Source: JAVJSD01 sp040219575 (GTDB lineage Bacteria > Planctomycetota > Planctomycetia > Pirellulales > Pirellulaceae). From it: a stretch of DNA of 49,794 nt. This document shows positions 18,923 to 24,512 of this stretch, in pieces (the stretch's first letter is position 1; each line of letters begins with the position of its first letter). The position numbers and the translations under genes were made by a program. Under the pieces are notes generated by a model, which was given only the letters and a program-made list of their open reading frames with translations, ran no database searches and was not told the origin of the DNA. The stretch spans positions 1-49,794 of the forward strand of contig JAVJSD010000126.1 of assembly GCA_040219575.1 (NCBI GenBank). Direction: 5' to 3'.

Positions 18923-19558
18923 ATGAAGACATTTCGCACAATTCGCGAGGCCTTGACCTACACCGTCAACACGCTCATCGCCGCTGGCCACACGTACATC
19001 GTCAACGTACGTGGGCCAAGCGAAATCGCGTCCAACGGGGCGGCAGCGATCCAATTTGTCGCGCAGCACATGGTGTACAACGACGGCAAACTTGGGCTGA
19101 CGATGAACCTTCCGTTTGACCCAGCCTCGGGAGAGTTCGCGCATCTCGTGCAATTCGTCGGTGCAGGAATCGAACAGCATTTCGATGAGTACAACGTCGA
19201 TGGGATTCCGACTTTCGCGCTGCGTCTCCTGACGAACATTGATTTGGCGGAAAACGTCGCCCTATTCATCCTCTCCAGGGTTCACGGCTACGAGCCGTCA
19301 ACGCAGTTCGAGTGCGAGGTCCATGACGAGGGGCCGCTCCTCAGCGAAACGCAAGTCACCATTGACCGCATCGAGATGGGCACGGGCTGGGTCTGTTTTC
19401 AGCCAGGTGAGAAACCGCCGCCGCCAGAGGAACTGGCCGGCTACCTCAACCACGCCTTCTATTCCTGGCTCCAACGCAATCCAGAGTTCAAGGTGCGAAC
19501 GACCTTGCCGATCGTCAAGGGAGGACACACGATCGCCATTCACGTCTGGTTTGACTGA
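18923..19558 (+). CDS. Hypothetical protein
   Basis: 211 residues beginning MKTFRTIREALTYTVNTL. I recognise no family. No signal peptide, membrane segment or catalytic motif is evident. A helical segment at 70-90 (FAHLVQFVGAGIEQHFDEY) is followed by mixed beta structure and a proline run (EKPPPPEEL) at 158-166. It follows the esterase by 37 bases on the same strand. Confidence 0.6.
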   Translation: MKTFRTIREALTYTVNTLIAAGHTYIVNVRGPSEIASNGAAAIQFVAQHMVYNDGKLGLTMNLPFDPASGEFAHLVQFVGAGIEQHFDEYNVDGIPTFALRLLTNIDLAENVALFILSRVHGYEPSTQFECEVHDEGPLLSETQVTIDRIEMGTGWVCFQPGEKPPPPEELAGYLNHAFYSWLQRNPEFKVRTTLPIVKGGHTIAIHVWFD

Positions 19559-19746
19559 CGGCCCCGGGGGCGTATCGCGTCGAGTGTGGCGTCTTGCGGG
19601 TTGGTGTGTTTCGGCCTTTCCGGGCAATCGTCTACACAGTTCGCGAGCTTAAAACGTGACTTGATACAGCGTACAGCGGGTACGCCACCGCGCCAGCCGA
19701 AGTCTGCGGTCCAACACCTCGCTGAGGAGTTCGATTGGAAGAGCTA

Positions 19747-20328
19747 ATGGAACCGAACATCTCGCCCGAACTCTTGGCGGCCTACAAGGCCACGCGATTT
19801 ACGGCGGTCGTCGATGGCGAGGCGATCGAGATCCGAGTCGGTCAGGTGTGTCCAGCGTTGAACCGATACCTTGAGAAAACGGTCCACGCCTCTTGGGCGT
19901 TCGTTACCGCCAGCAACCCGGCATCCGTCGAGCTTTCTGCACCGGAAAATGACGATCGCCATTCGCAATTGAAGGGCGACGTGGCAGCCATGGGTTACGC
20001 CTTCTTTGAGGGCGAGGGTGTTCCGGAGTCAGGCGACTGGGAGCCGGAGCAATCGCTGTTGATTCTCGGAATTCCCTGCGACGACGCAAAACAGTTGGGC
20101 CGCAAGTACGGCCAGAACGCGATCGTGGCAGGGAGACGGTCGGAACCTGCGGCGTTGGTGATCTGCGGCGAAGAGCCGGCAGCGAAGTGCGAGCATGCAG
20201 TGCAACCGGATCTCCCGCCGGGACGGGAAACGAACCCGTCAGGCAGGGAGCCGGCGACACAGATCGAGTCTGAGGACAGTGAAGGTGGCCCACCTTACGA
20301 CAACACGAAACTCGGCGAAATCGAATGA
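19747..20328 (+). CDS. DUF3293 family protein with extended C-terminus
   Basis: 193 residues from the ATG at 19747 (GGAAGAG upstream); a TTG 12 bases earlier is in frame. Family features: AYKATRF, an IEIRVGQ strand, SWAFVTASNPAS, a polar segment with ENDDRHSQLK, GDWEPEQSLLILGI, and LGRKYGQNAIV. DUF3293 proteins are usually about 130-140 residues and their function is unknown. The extra 55 residues at the end (rich in P, E, G and S) look disordered. Bases 19927-19979 are duplicated at 12888-12940. Confidence 0.8.
   Translation: MEPNISPELLAAYKATRFTAVVDGEAIEIRVGQVCPALNRYLEKTVHASWAFVTASNPASVELSAPENDDRHSQLKGDVAAMGYAFFEGEGVPESGDWEPEQSLLILGIPCDDAKQLGRKYGQNAIVAGRRSEPAALVICGEEPAAKCEHAVQPDLPPGRETNPSGREPATQIESEDSEGGPPYDNTKLGEIE
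19927..19979 (+). repeat. 53-bp direct repeat, copy B (inside DUF3293 gene)
   Basis: The parental copy, in frame within the DUF3293 gene. One mismatch to copy A at 12888-12940. Confidence 0.9.
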
Positions 20329-20376
20329 CGCGTTGCCGCCGTTGAGCCACAACTTGTAGAGACGAGTTGACCGCCA

Positions 20377-20529
20377 ATGACCTACATGATGATCCCCAGC
20401 GTGCTTGCGGGAGCGGATCGACTGATTCACGAATTGCGCGAATACGACGATCCAGACCGGGAGCGATCAGGGCAGCTCCTGGACCGAATTGCTCTGGTTT
20501 GGCAGAGATTCCGACTAGAGCATTCCTGA
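20377..20529 (+). CDS. Small hypothetical protein, 50 residues
   Basis: Starts MTYMMIPSVLAGADRLIHEL and continues with an acidic/basic helix ending RLEHS. It lies 48 bases after the DUF3293 stop on the same strand. There is no strong ribosome binding site. The composition (helical, charged, with an aromatic end) looks protein-like, but there is no family match. Confidence 0.45.
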   Translation: MTYMMIPSVLAGADRLIHELREYDDPDRERSGQLLDRIALVWQRFRLEHS

Positions 20530-20721
20530 GCAATCCGTTCTAAGTCTGCAAGCGTCAGAGATTGCGCCGGAGTCGAGGGAATAATCCTGCCGTCCGGCGC
20601 ATCGTATCTAAGACGGCAAGAAACCGGCGAACCATCTCGCGTCGCCAGCGTCTAATCTCTCAGAGCAACAAACGCCAATCTCGCGGCCCACTGAGGCCGC
20701 ACAACCGAGGAAACCGGAACC

Positions 20722-20823
20722 ATGATGTCCTTGTGGTCGAGTCTCACCTTTGAACGCAAGTGCGCAGGCTACTTCGCCGATCAACCGGCAAATCCGCTGC
20801 CCGCGCAAACTTTGCGCTTGTGA
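20722..20823 (+). CDS. Possible leader peptide, 33 residues
   Basis: ATG at 20722 with GAGGAAA about 8 bases upstream. The frame reads MMSLWSSLTFERKCAGYF and ends QTLRL, with its stop 31 bases before a terminator hairpin. This arrangement resembles attenuator leaders, although no amino acid is clearly over-represented. It could be chance. Confidence 0.3.
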   Translation: MMSLWSSLTFERKCAGYFADQPANPLPAQTLRL

Positions 20824-20853
20824 CACTCGGCTGCAATTCTGATGGATCATCAG

Positions 20854-20886
20854 AAACCCGGTGTCACCAGCGACACCGGGTTTTTT
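20854..20886 (+). terminator. Rho-independent terminator
   Basis: Stem AACCCGGTGTC (20855-20865) pairs with GACACCGGGTT (20872-20882), loop ACCAGC, and the hairpin runs into six T. It would end any transcript from upstream unless relieved. Confidence 0.85.
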
Positions 20887-20908
20887 CGTGCCTGCACACA
20901 AACAACTT

Positions 20909-20980
20909 GGGCTGGTAGCTGAGACGGTCTAGCGGCGGTCCGAAGAACCGCAGACGAGGATTCGAGCGCCTCCCGGCCCA
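20909..20980 (+). tRNA. tRNA-Phe(GAA)
   Basis: Acceptor GGGCTGG pairs with CCGGCCC, discriminator A. Anticodon stem GCGGT/ACCGC, loop CCGAAGA; position 33 is C, not the usual U. T loop TTCGAGC. Confidence 0.85.
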
Positions 20981-21008
20981 CTTCCCGCTCAACGTACGCG
21001 CACAACTT

Positions 21009-21076
21009 GCCCCGTCCAGTGGATAGGCCCTGGGACTACGAATCCCGGCTGGGTGGTTCGAGTCCTCCACGGGGTA
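21009..21076 (+). tRNA. tRNA-Arg(ACG)
   Basis: Acceptor GCCCCGT/ACGGGGT with G1-U72; anticodon loop CTACGAA on stem TGGGA/TCCCG. The T stem has one central T-T mismatch. Short, 68 bases. Confidence 0.85.
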
Positions 21077-21083
21077 CTTGCGA

Positions 21084-21158
21084 CAGAACGTGGCGAAGCC
21101 TGGATATCGCGCCTGGTCGGGGGCCAGGAGATCGCAGGTTCAAATCCTGCCGTTCTGA
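21084..21158 (+). tRNA. tRNA-Pro(GGG)
   Basis: Acceptor CAGAACG/CGTTCTG is perfect; anticodon stem CCTGG/CCAGG with loop TCGGGGG; T loop TTCAAAT; discriminator A. Confidence 0.9.
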
Positions 21159-21165
21159 CTTTGTT

Positions 21166-21238
21166 CGGGTAGAGGTGCAGATGGAAGCACGCCTGCTTCG
21201 GGAGCAGGAGGGTTCCGGTTCGACTCCGGAGTGCCCGA
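21166..21238 (+). tRNA. tRNA-Pro(CGG)
   Basis: Acceptor CGGGTAG/GTGCCCG with a G-G mismatch at 7-66; D stem GTGC/GCAC; anticodon stem CCTGC/GCAGG, loop TTCGGGA; T stem TCCGG/CCGGA. Confidence 0.85.
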
Positions 21239-21244
21239 CTTAAC

Positions 21245-21316
21245 GGTAGTCGAGGGCTGGTTGCCCAAACTCGGCTGATAACCGAGTCGCGCTGAGTTCG
21301 ATTCCCAGGGCTACCA
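21245..21316 (+). tRNA. tRNA-Ile(GAT)
   Basis: Acceptor GGTAGTC/GGCTACC; anticodon stem CTCGG/CCGAG, loop CTGATAA; T stem has one A-C mismatch; discriminator A. The 81 bases after it hold no tRNA. Confidence 0.88.
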
Positions 21317-21397
21317 CTTGGTTTTCAAAAGCGAACCAACAGGAGCAACAAGATGTCACTCGCACGGCGATGGAAACGGATACGCCCGACCAACTAC

Positions 21398-21469
21398 GGG
21401 GGCGTGGTGTAACGGCAGCATCCCTGGCTTTTAACCAGGTGGGTGTGGGTTCAAATCCTACCGGCCTCA
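21398..21469 (+). tRNA. tRNA-Lys(TTT)
   Basis: Anticodon stem CCTGG/CCAGG, loop CTTTTAA; T loop TTCAAAT; acceptor GGGGGCG/CGGCCTC with one internal G-G mismatch; discriminator A. Confidence 0.85.
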
Positions 21470-21477
21470 CTGATCGC

Positions 21478-21550
21478 TGGCGCGTAGCTCAGCGGTAAGA
21501 GCGGCGTCCTTATAAGACGTGAGCCGTGGGTTCGACTCCCACCGCGCCGA
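21478..21550 (+). tRNA. tRNA-Ile(TAT)
   Basis: Acceptor TGGCGCG/CGCGCCG (T1-G72); anticodon stem GCGTC/GACGT, loop CTTATAA. Most bacteria read AUA with a lysidine-modified CAU tRNA; a direct UAU anticodon is uncommon. Confidence 0.88.
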
Positions 21551-21566
21551 CTGAAGACAAACGAAT

Positions 21567-21639
21567 GGGATTGAGGTGTTAGCGGCAGCATCCCTGGTTC
21601 TTACCCAGGCGGGTGAGGGTTCAAGTCCCTCCGGTCCCA
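21567..21639 (+). tRNA. tRNA-Lys(CTT)
   Basis: Acceptor GGGATTG/CGGTCCC; anticodon stem CCTGG/CCAGG, loop TTCTTAC; T stem GAGGG/CCCTC; discriminator A. Very similar to the Lys(TTT) gene. Confidence 0.88.
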
Positions 21640-21649
21640 CTGACAACAA

Positions 21650-21721
21650 GCACTGGTCGTCTAGCGGCCAAGACTCCGCACCCGTAATGCGGCGACGAGG
21701 GTTCGAGTCCCTCCCGGTGCT
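21650..21721 (+). tRNA. tRNA-Thr(CGT)
   Basis: Acceptor GCACTGG/CCGGTGC; anticodon stem CCGCA/TGCGG, loop CCCGTAA with C at position 33; discriminator T. Confidence 0.88.
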
Positions 21722-21751
21722 CTCGATCTTTGACAACTCGGCAGCCAACAA

Positions 21752-21822
21752 GCGCCCATGATGTAGCGGCAGCCTACTGCCTTGCCATGGCGGAAGCGCG
21801 GGTTCGACTCCCGCTGGGCGCT
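21752..21822 (+). tRNA. tRNA-Gly(GCC)
   Basis: Acceptor GCGCCCA/TGGGCGC is perfect; anticodon stem CTGCC/GGCGG, loop TTGCCAT; T stem GCGGG/CCCGC; discriminator T. Confidence 0.9.
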
Positions 21823-21829
21823 CTCGAAT

Positions 21830-21903
21830 CAGGATGTGGGGAAGTCTGGCATCCCGCGCGCCTTGGGAGCACGAGAGCGCTGGTTCAAATCCAGCCGTCC
21901 TGA
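21830..21903 (+). tRNA. tRNA-Pro(TGG)
   Basis: Acceptor CAGGATG/CGTCCTG; anticodon stem CGCGC/GCACG with one mismatch, loop CTTGGGA; T stem GCTGG/CCAGC; discriminator A. Confidence 0.88.
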
Positions 21904-21915
21904 CTGACTGAATGA

Positions 21916-21990
21916 TGCGGTGGTGCTCGTGTTGGTACGGGCAGGCGGTTGTTACCCGTCCAGACGCAGGTTCGATTCCTGCCGCCGCAG
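21916..21990 (+). tRNA. tRNA-Asn(GTT)
   Basis: Acceptor TGCGGTG/CGCCGCA; anticodon stem GGCGG/CCGTC, loop TTGTTAC; T stem GCAGG/CCTGC; discriminator G, usual for Asn. Confidence 0.88.
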
Positions 21991-22002
21991 CTTTTTTAAT
22001 AC

Positions 22003-22087
22003 GGAAGGGCAAGCCGACTGGCGACGGCACCCCGCTCGAACCGGGACGAGCTTCACGGCCTTGAGGGTTCGACTCCCTCCCTTTCCG
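22003..22087 (+). tRNA. tRNA-Ser(CGA)
   Basis: Acceptor GGAAGGG/CCTTTCC; anticodon loop CTCGAAC; long variable arm as expected for Ser; T stem GAGGG/CCCTC; discriminator G. Confidence 0.88.
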
Positions 22088-22098
22088 CTGAACAACAA

Positions 22099-22170
22099 GT
22101 GCTCTTGGCCGAGCGGCAAAGGCTCCAGGCTTCCAACCTGGCGAGGCGGGTTCGATTCCCGCAGGGCACT
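22099..22170 (+). tRNA. tRNA-Gly(TCC)
   Basis: Acceptor GTGCTCT/AGGGCAC; anticodon stem CCAGG/CCTGG, loop CTTCCAA; T stem GCGGG/CCCGC; discriminator T. Confidence 0.9.
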
Positions 22171-22171
22171 C

Positions 22172-22239
22172 TCTCCGGCGCGTAGTCGCGGCGTGAGCCT
22201 TTGAAGCTCGCAGATCGGGTGCGATTCCCGGACGGAGTG
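22172..22239 (+). tRNA. tRNA-Gln(TTG), atypical
   Basis: Anticodon stem TGAGC/GCTCG, loop CTTTGAA. The acceptor pairs by only five bases (CTCCG with CGGAG). The D region is short and the T loop is TGCGATT (G at 55). Starts one base after the previous tRNA. Possibly degenerate. Confidence 0.65.
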
Positions 22240-22248
22240 CTTCGCCAC

Positions 22249-22323
22249 TGCGGGGTAGTTGCTGTTGGTAGTGACGCCTGGCTCTGAACCAGGAGGCCGT
22301 TGGTTCGATTCCAACTCCCGCAG
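22249..22323 (+). tRNA. tRNA-Gln(CTG)
   Basis: Acceptor TGCGGGG/TCCCGCA; anticodon stem CCTGG/CCAGG, loop CTCTGAA; T stem GTTGG/CCAAC; discriminator G, usual for Gln. Confidence 0.88.
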
Positions 22324-22332
22324 CTTGAAAAC

Positions 22333-22417
22333 GGAAGTCATCCGGCCGGATGAGGAGCCTGTCTTGAAAACAGGTGGTCGCGATCGCGACTTGTGAGTTC
22401 GAGTCTCACGGCTTCCG
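22333..22417 (+). tRNA. tRNA-Ser(TGA)
   Basis: Acceptor GGAAGTC/GGCTTCC; anticodon stem CCTGT/ACAGG, loop CTTGAAA; the variable arm contains a GTCGCGATCGCGAC hairpin; T stem GTGAG/CTCAC; discriminator G. Confidence 0.9.
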
Positions 22418-22426
22418 CTGAAACCT

Positions 22427-22500
22427 ACGCGTCCCTGGTGTAATTGGCAGCACGGCTGGCTCCAACCCAGTTGGTCAGGGTTCAAGTCCTTGGGGGCGTG
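22427..22500 (+). tRNA. tRNA-Trp(CCA)
   Basis: Anticodon stem GCTGG/CCAGT, loop CTCCAAC; acceptor ACGCGTC/GGGGCGT with one G-G mismatch; T stem CAGGG/CCTTG; discriminator G, usual for Trp. Confidence 0.85.
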
Positions 22501-22527
22501 CTTTGAGCGAACCTTCGCTCACGAATC

Positions 22528-22598
22528 GGGCTCATCGTCCAACAGGAAGATGCCGGCGTCGCATGCCGGAGATCCGGGTGCAATTCCCGGTGGGTCCA
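22528..22598 (+). tRNA. tRNA-Ala(CGC)
   Basis: Acceptor GGGCTCA/TGGGTCC; anticodon stem CCGGC/GCCGG, loop GTCGCAT; T loop TGCAATT (G at position 55); discriminator A. Confidence 0.85.
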
Positions 22599-22606
22599 CT
22601 CAATGC

Positions 22607-22678
22607 AGTCCCGTGGTCCAACGGCAACGACGCTTGGTTCACATCCAGGCTGGCGTGGTTCGATTCCATCCGGGACTA
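22607..22678 (+). tRNA. tRNA-Val(CAC)
   Basis: Acceptor AGTCCCG/CGGGACT is perfect; anticodon stem CTTGG/CCAGG, loop TTCACAT; T loop TTCGATT; discriminator A. Confidence 0.88.
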
Positions 22679-22687
22679 CTCGACTAC

Positions 22688-22762
22688 GCCCAGGTACGCC
22701 AACCGGCCAGAGCGACTCGGTTCAGACCCGAGGGTTTGCAGGTTCGACTCCTGCTCTGGGTA
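22688..22762 (+). tRNA. tRNA with Leu anticodon CAG, short variable loop
   Basis: Acceptor GCCCAGG/TCTGGGT; anticodon stem CTCGG/CCGAG, loop TTCAGAC; variable loop only GGTTT, so class I, unlike normal bacterial tRNA-Leu. A class II Leu(CAG) gene exists at 23222. Confidence 0.82.
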
Positions 22763-22775
22763 CTCGAAACAATTC

Positions 22776-22848
22776 GTCCTCGTGGAGCAGCGGAGTGCTC
22801 GCCTGCCTGTCACGCAGGAGATCGTCGGTTCAAATCCGATCGGGGACG
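22776..22848 (+). tRNA. tRNA-Asp(GTC)
   Basis: Acceptor GTCCTCG/CGGGGAC; anticodon stem CCTGC/GCAGG, loop CTGTCAC; T stem GTCGG/CCGAT; discriminator G, usual for Asp. Confidence 0.9.
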
Positions 22849-22861
22849 CTTTTAACAACCT

Positions 22862-22936
22862 GGCACGGTGCGCCAATCCGGCAGAGCGGCGGATTTCAAA
22901 CGTCCGTGGGTGTGGGTTCGACTCCCTCCCGTGCTA
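22862..22936 (+). tRNA. tRNA with Leu anticodon CAA, short variable loop
   Basis: Acceptor GGCACGG/CCGTGCT; anticodon stem CGGAT/GTCCG, loop TTCAAAC; variable loop TGGGT. Class I shape with a Leu anticodon; its D arm resembles that of the gene at 22688. Confidence 0.82.
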
Positions 22937-22947
22937 CTGAAAAACAT

Positions 22948-23029
22948 GCGTCGGCTGGGCATTGGCGAGCCCAACTGCCTGTAAAGCAGCCGCCTCCGGG
23001 ATGTGCAGGTTCAACTCCTGCCCGGCGCA
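22948..23029 (+). tRNA. tRNA-Tyr(GTA)
   Basis: Acceptor GCGTCGG/CCGGCGC; anticodon loop CTGTAAA on a 4-bp stem plus one mismatch; variable arm of about 14 bases, as expected for bacterial Tyr; discriminator A. Confidence 0.88.
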
Positions 23030-23047
23030 CTGGAACAACTCGATCAT

Positions 23048-23120
23048 GGCGCGGTGCGATGTTGGTCTTGCAGCGAGGCTTTCAATCTCGCCAGCGCGGG
23101 TTCGATTCCCGTCCGCGTCA
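23048..23120 (+). tRNA. tRNA-Glu(TTC)
   Basis: Acceptor GGCGCGG/CCGCGTC; anticodon stem CGAGG/TCTCG, loop CTTTCAA; T stem GCGGG/CCCGT; discriminator A. Confidence 0.9.
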
Positions 23121-23141
23121 CTGTTTGTTGAAGGCAATCAT

Positions 23142-23214
23142 GGCCCGGTGTGATGTTGGGTTTACAGCTAGTCCCTCACACTAGCCGACACGGGTTCGAT
23201 TCCCGTCCGGGTCA
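23142..23214 (+). tRNA. tRNA-Glu(CTC)
   Basis: Acceptor GGCCCGG/CCGGGTC; anticodon stem CTAGT/ACTAG, loop CCCTCAC with C at position 33; T stem ACGGG/CCCGT; discriminator A. Confidence 0.88.
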
Positions 23215-23221
23215 CTTTCGC

Positions 23222-23305
23222 AGCCAAGTGGCGGAACAGGGATACGCGCGACGCTCAGAACGTCGTGCCCGCAAGGGCGTGCGAGTTCGACTCTCGCCTT
23301 GGCTA
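23222..23305 (+). tRNA. tRNA-Leu(CAG), class II
   Basis: Acceptor AGCCAAG/CTTGGCT; anticodon stem CGACG/CGTCG, loop CTCAGAA; long variable arm with GCCCGCAAGGGC; T stem GCGAG/CTCGC; discriminator A. The normal Leu shape. Confidence 0.9.
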
Positions 23306-23311
23306 CTTCAT

Positions 23312-23381
23312 TGCAGGTGCGACAGGTGTCCAACTGGCTTTCATACGGCCGGTGCGCCCGGCTCGATACCGGGACCTGCAA
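23312..23381 (+). tRNA. tRNA with CAT anticodon (Met or Ile)
   Basis: Acceptor TGCAGGT/ACCTGCA is perfect; anticodon stem TGGCT/GGCCG, loop TTCATAC; T loop CTCGATA (C at 54). Elongator Met or lysidine-type Ile cannot be told apart here. Confidence 0.85.
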
Positions 23382-23386
23382 CTTGA

Positions 23387-23455
23387 CGCGGGTGGGCCAG
23401 TGCTCATCCAGGCCTCATAAGCCAGGACTGCCGGGTGCGACTCCCGGACCCGCTA
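23387..23455 (+). tRNA. tRNA with CAT anticodon, possible initiator
   Basis: Acceptor CGCGGGT/ACCCGCT leaves base 1 unpaired (C-T), and the 5' end resembles bacterial initiator tRNA. Anticodon loop CTCATAA, but the stem lacks the three G-C pairs of true initiators. T loop TGCGACT. Confidence 0.8.
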
Positions 23456-23464
23456 CTTGAACAC

Positions 23465-23540
23465 GGCCGAGTACGCAAACAGGCAAAGCGGTCACGTTGA
23501 GAGCGTGGCGATTTTGCAGGTTCGACTCCTGCCTCGGTCA
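23465..23540 (+). tRNA. tRNA with Leu anticodon GAG, short variable loop
   Basis: Acceptor GGCCGAG/CTCGGTC; anticodon stem TCACG/CGTGG, loop TTGAGAG; variable loop CGATTTT (7 bases). Third class I tRNA with a Leu anticodon. Confidence 0.82.
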
Positions 23541-23546
23541 CTGAAT

Positions 23547-23619
23547 GATCCCGTGGTCCAGTGGCGAAGACGCCTGGATGACACCCAGGAGATCGGTAGT
23601 TCGATTCTACCCGGGATCA
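23547..23619 (+). tRNA. tRNA-Val(GAC)
   Basis: Acceptor GATCCCG/CGGGATC is perfect; anticodon stem CCTGG/CCAGG, loop ATGACAC; T stem GGTAG/CTACC; discriminator A. Confidence 0.9.
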
Positions 23620-23631
23620 CTGGCGACAAAC

Positions 23632-23702
23632 GGTCTGTAAGTGTTTCGGCCGCACGCCGCTGTGGTAAGGCGGAAGACCGGGTTCAATTCCCGGACGGAC
23701 CT
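23632..23702 (+). tRNA. tRNA-Thr(GGT)
   Basis: Acceptor GGTCTGT/ACGGACC; anticodon stem CCGCT/GGCGG, loop GTGGTAA; T stem CCGGG/CCCGG; discriminator T. Confidence 0.88.
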
Positions 23703-23713
23703 CTCGACAACTT

Positions 23714-23785
23714 GGGCCTGCATGCCGATGGGGGCGAGTTGGGTTTGCACCCCGACTGTGATCGGTTCGACTCCGATCAGGTCCA
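23714..23785 (+). tRNA. tRNA-Ala(TGC)
   Basis: Acceptor GGGCCTG/CAGGTCC; anticodon stem TTGGG/CCCGA, loop TTTGCAC; T stem ATCGG/CCGAT; discriminator A. Confidence 0.88.
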
Positions 23786-23794
23786 CTGAACAAC

Positions 23795-23865
23795 GGGCTG
23801 ATCGTCCAACGGGAAGACACCGCCCTGGCGTGGCGGAAATCCGGGTTCGATTCCCGGTCGGTCCA
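23795..23865 (+). tRNA. tRNA-Ala(GGC)
   Basis: Acceptor GGGCTGA/TCGGTCC; anticodon stem CCGCC/GGCGG, loop CTGGCGT; T stem CCGGG/CCCGG; discriminator A. Confidence 0.9.
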
Positions 23866-23874
23866 CTTGGATAC

Positions 23875-23963
23875 GGAAGGTAACCGAACTGGCTCAGGAA
23901 CCTGGTTGCTAACCAGTCGCCCCGCCTGCGGGGTTGGATAGGGTTCGATTCCCCCACCTTCCG
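23875..23963 (+). tRNA. tRNA-Ser(GCT)
   Basis: Acceptor GGAAGGT/ACCTTCC is perfect; anticodon loop TTGCTAA; long variable arm with CCCCGCCTGCGGGG; discriminator G. Confidence 0.9.
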
Positions 23964-23987
23964 CTTACGGCTTGGAAAACTCGAAAC

Positions 23988-24072
23988 GGAAGGGCAACCC
24001 GATTGGCGACGGGACCCGGTTGGAAGCCGGCTGAGCTTTGCGGCCTTGCGGGTTCGACTCCCGCTCCTTCCG
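23988..24072 (+). tRNA. tRNA-Ser(GGA)
   Basis: Acceptor GGAAGGG/TCCTTCC; anticodon loop TTGGAAG; long variable arm; T stem GCGGG/CCCGC; discriminator G. Confidence 0.9.
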
Positions 24073-24107
24073 CTGAACATTCAGCACGAATGTGTGTCAC
24101 TCAACAT

Positions 24108-24181
24108 GGTGTCCGTGGTGTACGCGGTAGGCACGTCTGCCTGTGAAGCAGAAGGTGTGGGTTCAACTCCCACCGGTCACC
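24108..24181 (+). tRNA. tRNA-His(GTG)
   Basis: Acceptor GTGTCCG/CGGTCAC plus an extra G at -1 facing discriminator C73, the tRNA-His identity pair. Anticodon stem TCTGC/GCAGA, loop CTGTGAA. Confidence 0.92.
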
Positions 24182-24188
24182 CTTTGAT

Positions 24189-24262
24189 GCCGACGTGGCT
24201 CGACTGAGAAAGGCGTCCGCCTTGTAAGCGGAATGATGCTGGTGCGAATCCAGTCGTCGGCT
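24189..24262 (+). tRNA. tRNA-Thr(TGT)
   Basis: Acceptor GCCGACG/CGTCGGC is perfect; anticodon stem TCCGC/GCGGA, loop CTTGTAA; T loop TGCGAAT (G at 55); discriminator T. Confidence 0.88.
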
Positions 24263-24267
24263 CTTAC

Positions 24268-24339
24268 GTCCCGATGGTGTAACGGACAGCACGAGACCCT
24301 CCTAAGGTCTTGGTCCTGGTTCGATTCCAGGTCGGGGTG
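24268..24339 (+). tRNA. tRNA-Arg(CCT)
   Basis: Acceptor GTCCCGA/TCGGGGT; anticodon stem AGACC/GGTCT, loop CTCCTAA; T stem CCTGG/CCAGG; discriminator G. Confidence 0.9.
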
Positions 24340-24349
24340 CTGACAAAAT

Positions 24350-24420
24350 GCCTTGCGAGTGTGATGGATGCACGACGGTCTTCGGAACCGTAAGACGGGG
24401 TTCGACTCCCTGGCGAGGTA
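24350..24420 (+). tRNA. tRNA-Arg(TCG)
   Basis: Acceptor GCCTTGC/GCGAGGT; anticodon stem ACGGT/ACCGT, loop CTTCGGA; T loop TTCGACT; discriminator A. Confidence 0.9.
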
Positions 24421-24433
24421 CTGAACTCAACAT

Positions 24434-24506
24434 GTCCTGGGAGTGTGCCGGATTCGCACGCGAGCCCGCGAAGCTCGTAGACCGGGTTCGATTCCTGGCG
24501 GGGACA
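24434..24506 (+). tRNA. tRNA-Arg(GCG)
   Basis: Acceptor GTCCTGG/CGGGGAC with one G-G mismatch; anticodon stem CGAGC/GCTCG, loop CCGCGAA with C at 33. An unmodified-type GCG anticodon beside an ACG gene in the same array is unusual. Confidence 0.86.
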
Positions 24507-24512
24507 CTGACT

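Larger units (their letters stand above)
20530..20908. other. Leader region of the tRNA array
   Basis: No gene of normal size. It contains a possible 33-codon reading frame (20722-20823) and a strong terminator hairpin (20854-20886) that ends 22 bases before the first tRNA. I see no convincing -35/-10 pair between the terminator and the first tRNA, so transcription of the array may begin upstream and pass the hairpin. Confidence 0.5.

Noticed and set aside
21353..21412. A 19-codon frame with AGGAG in the gap after tRNA-Ile
   Set aside because: Very short, runs into the next tRNA gene, and its composition gives no support.
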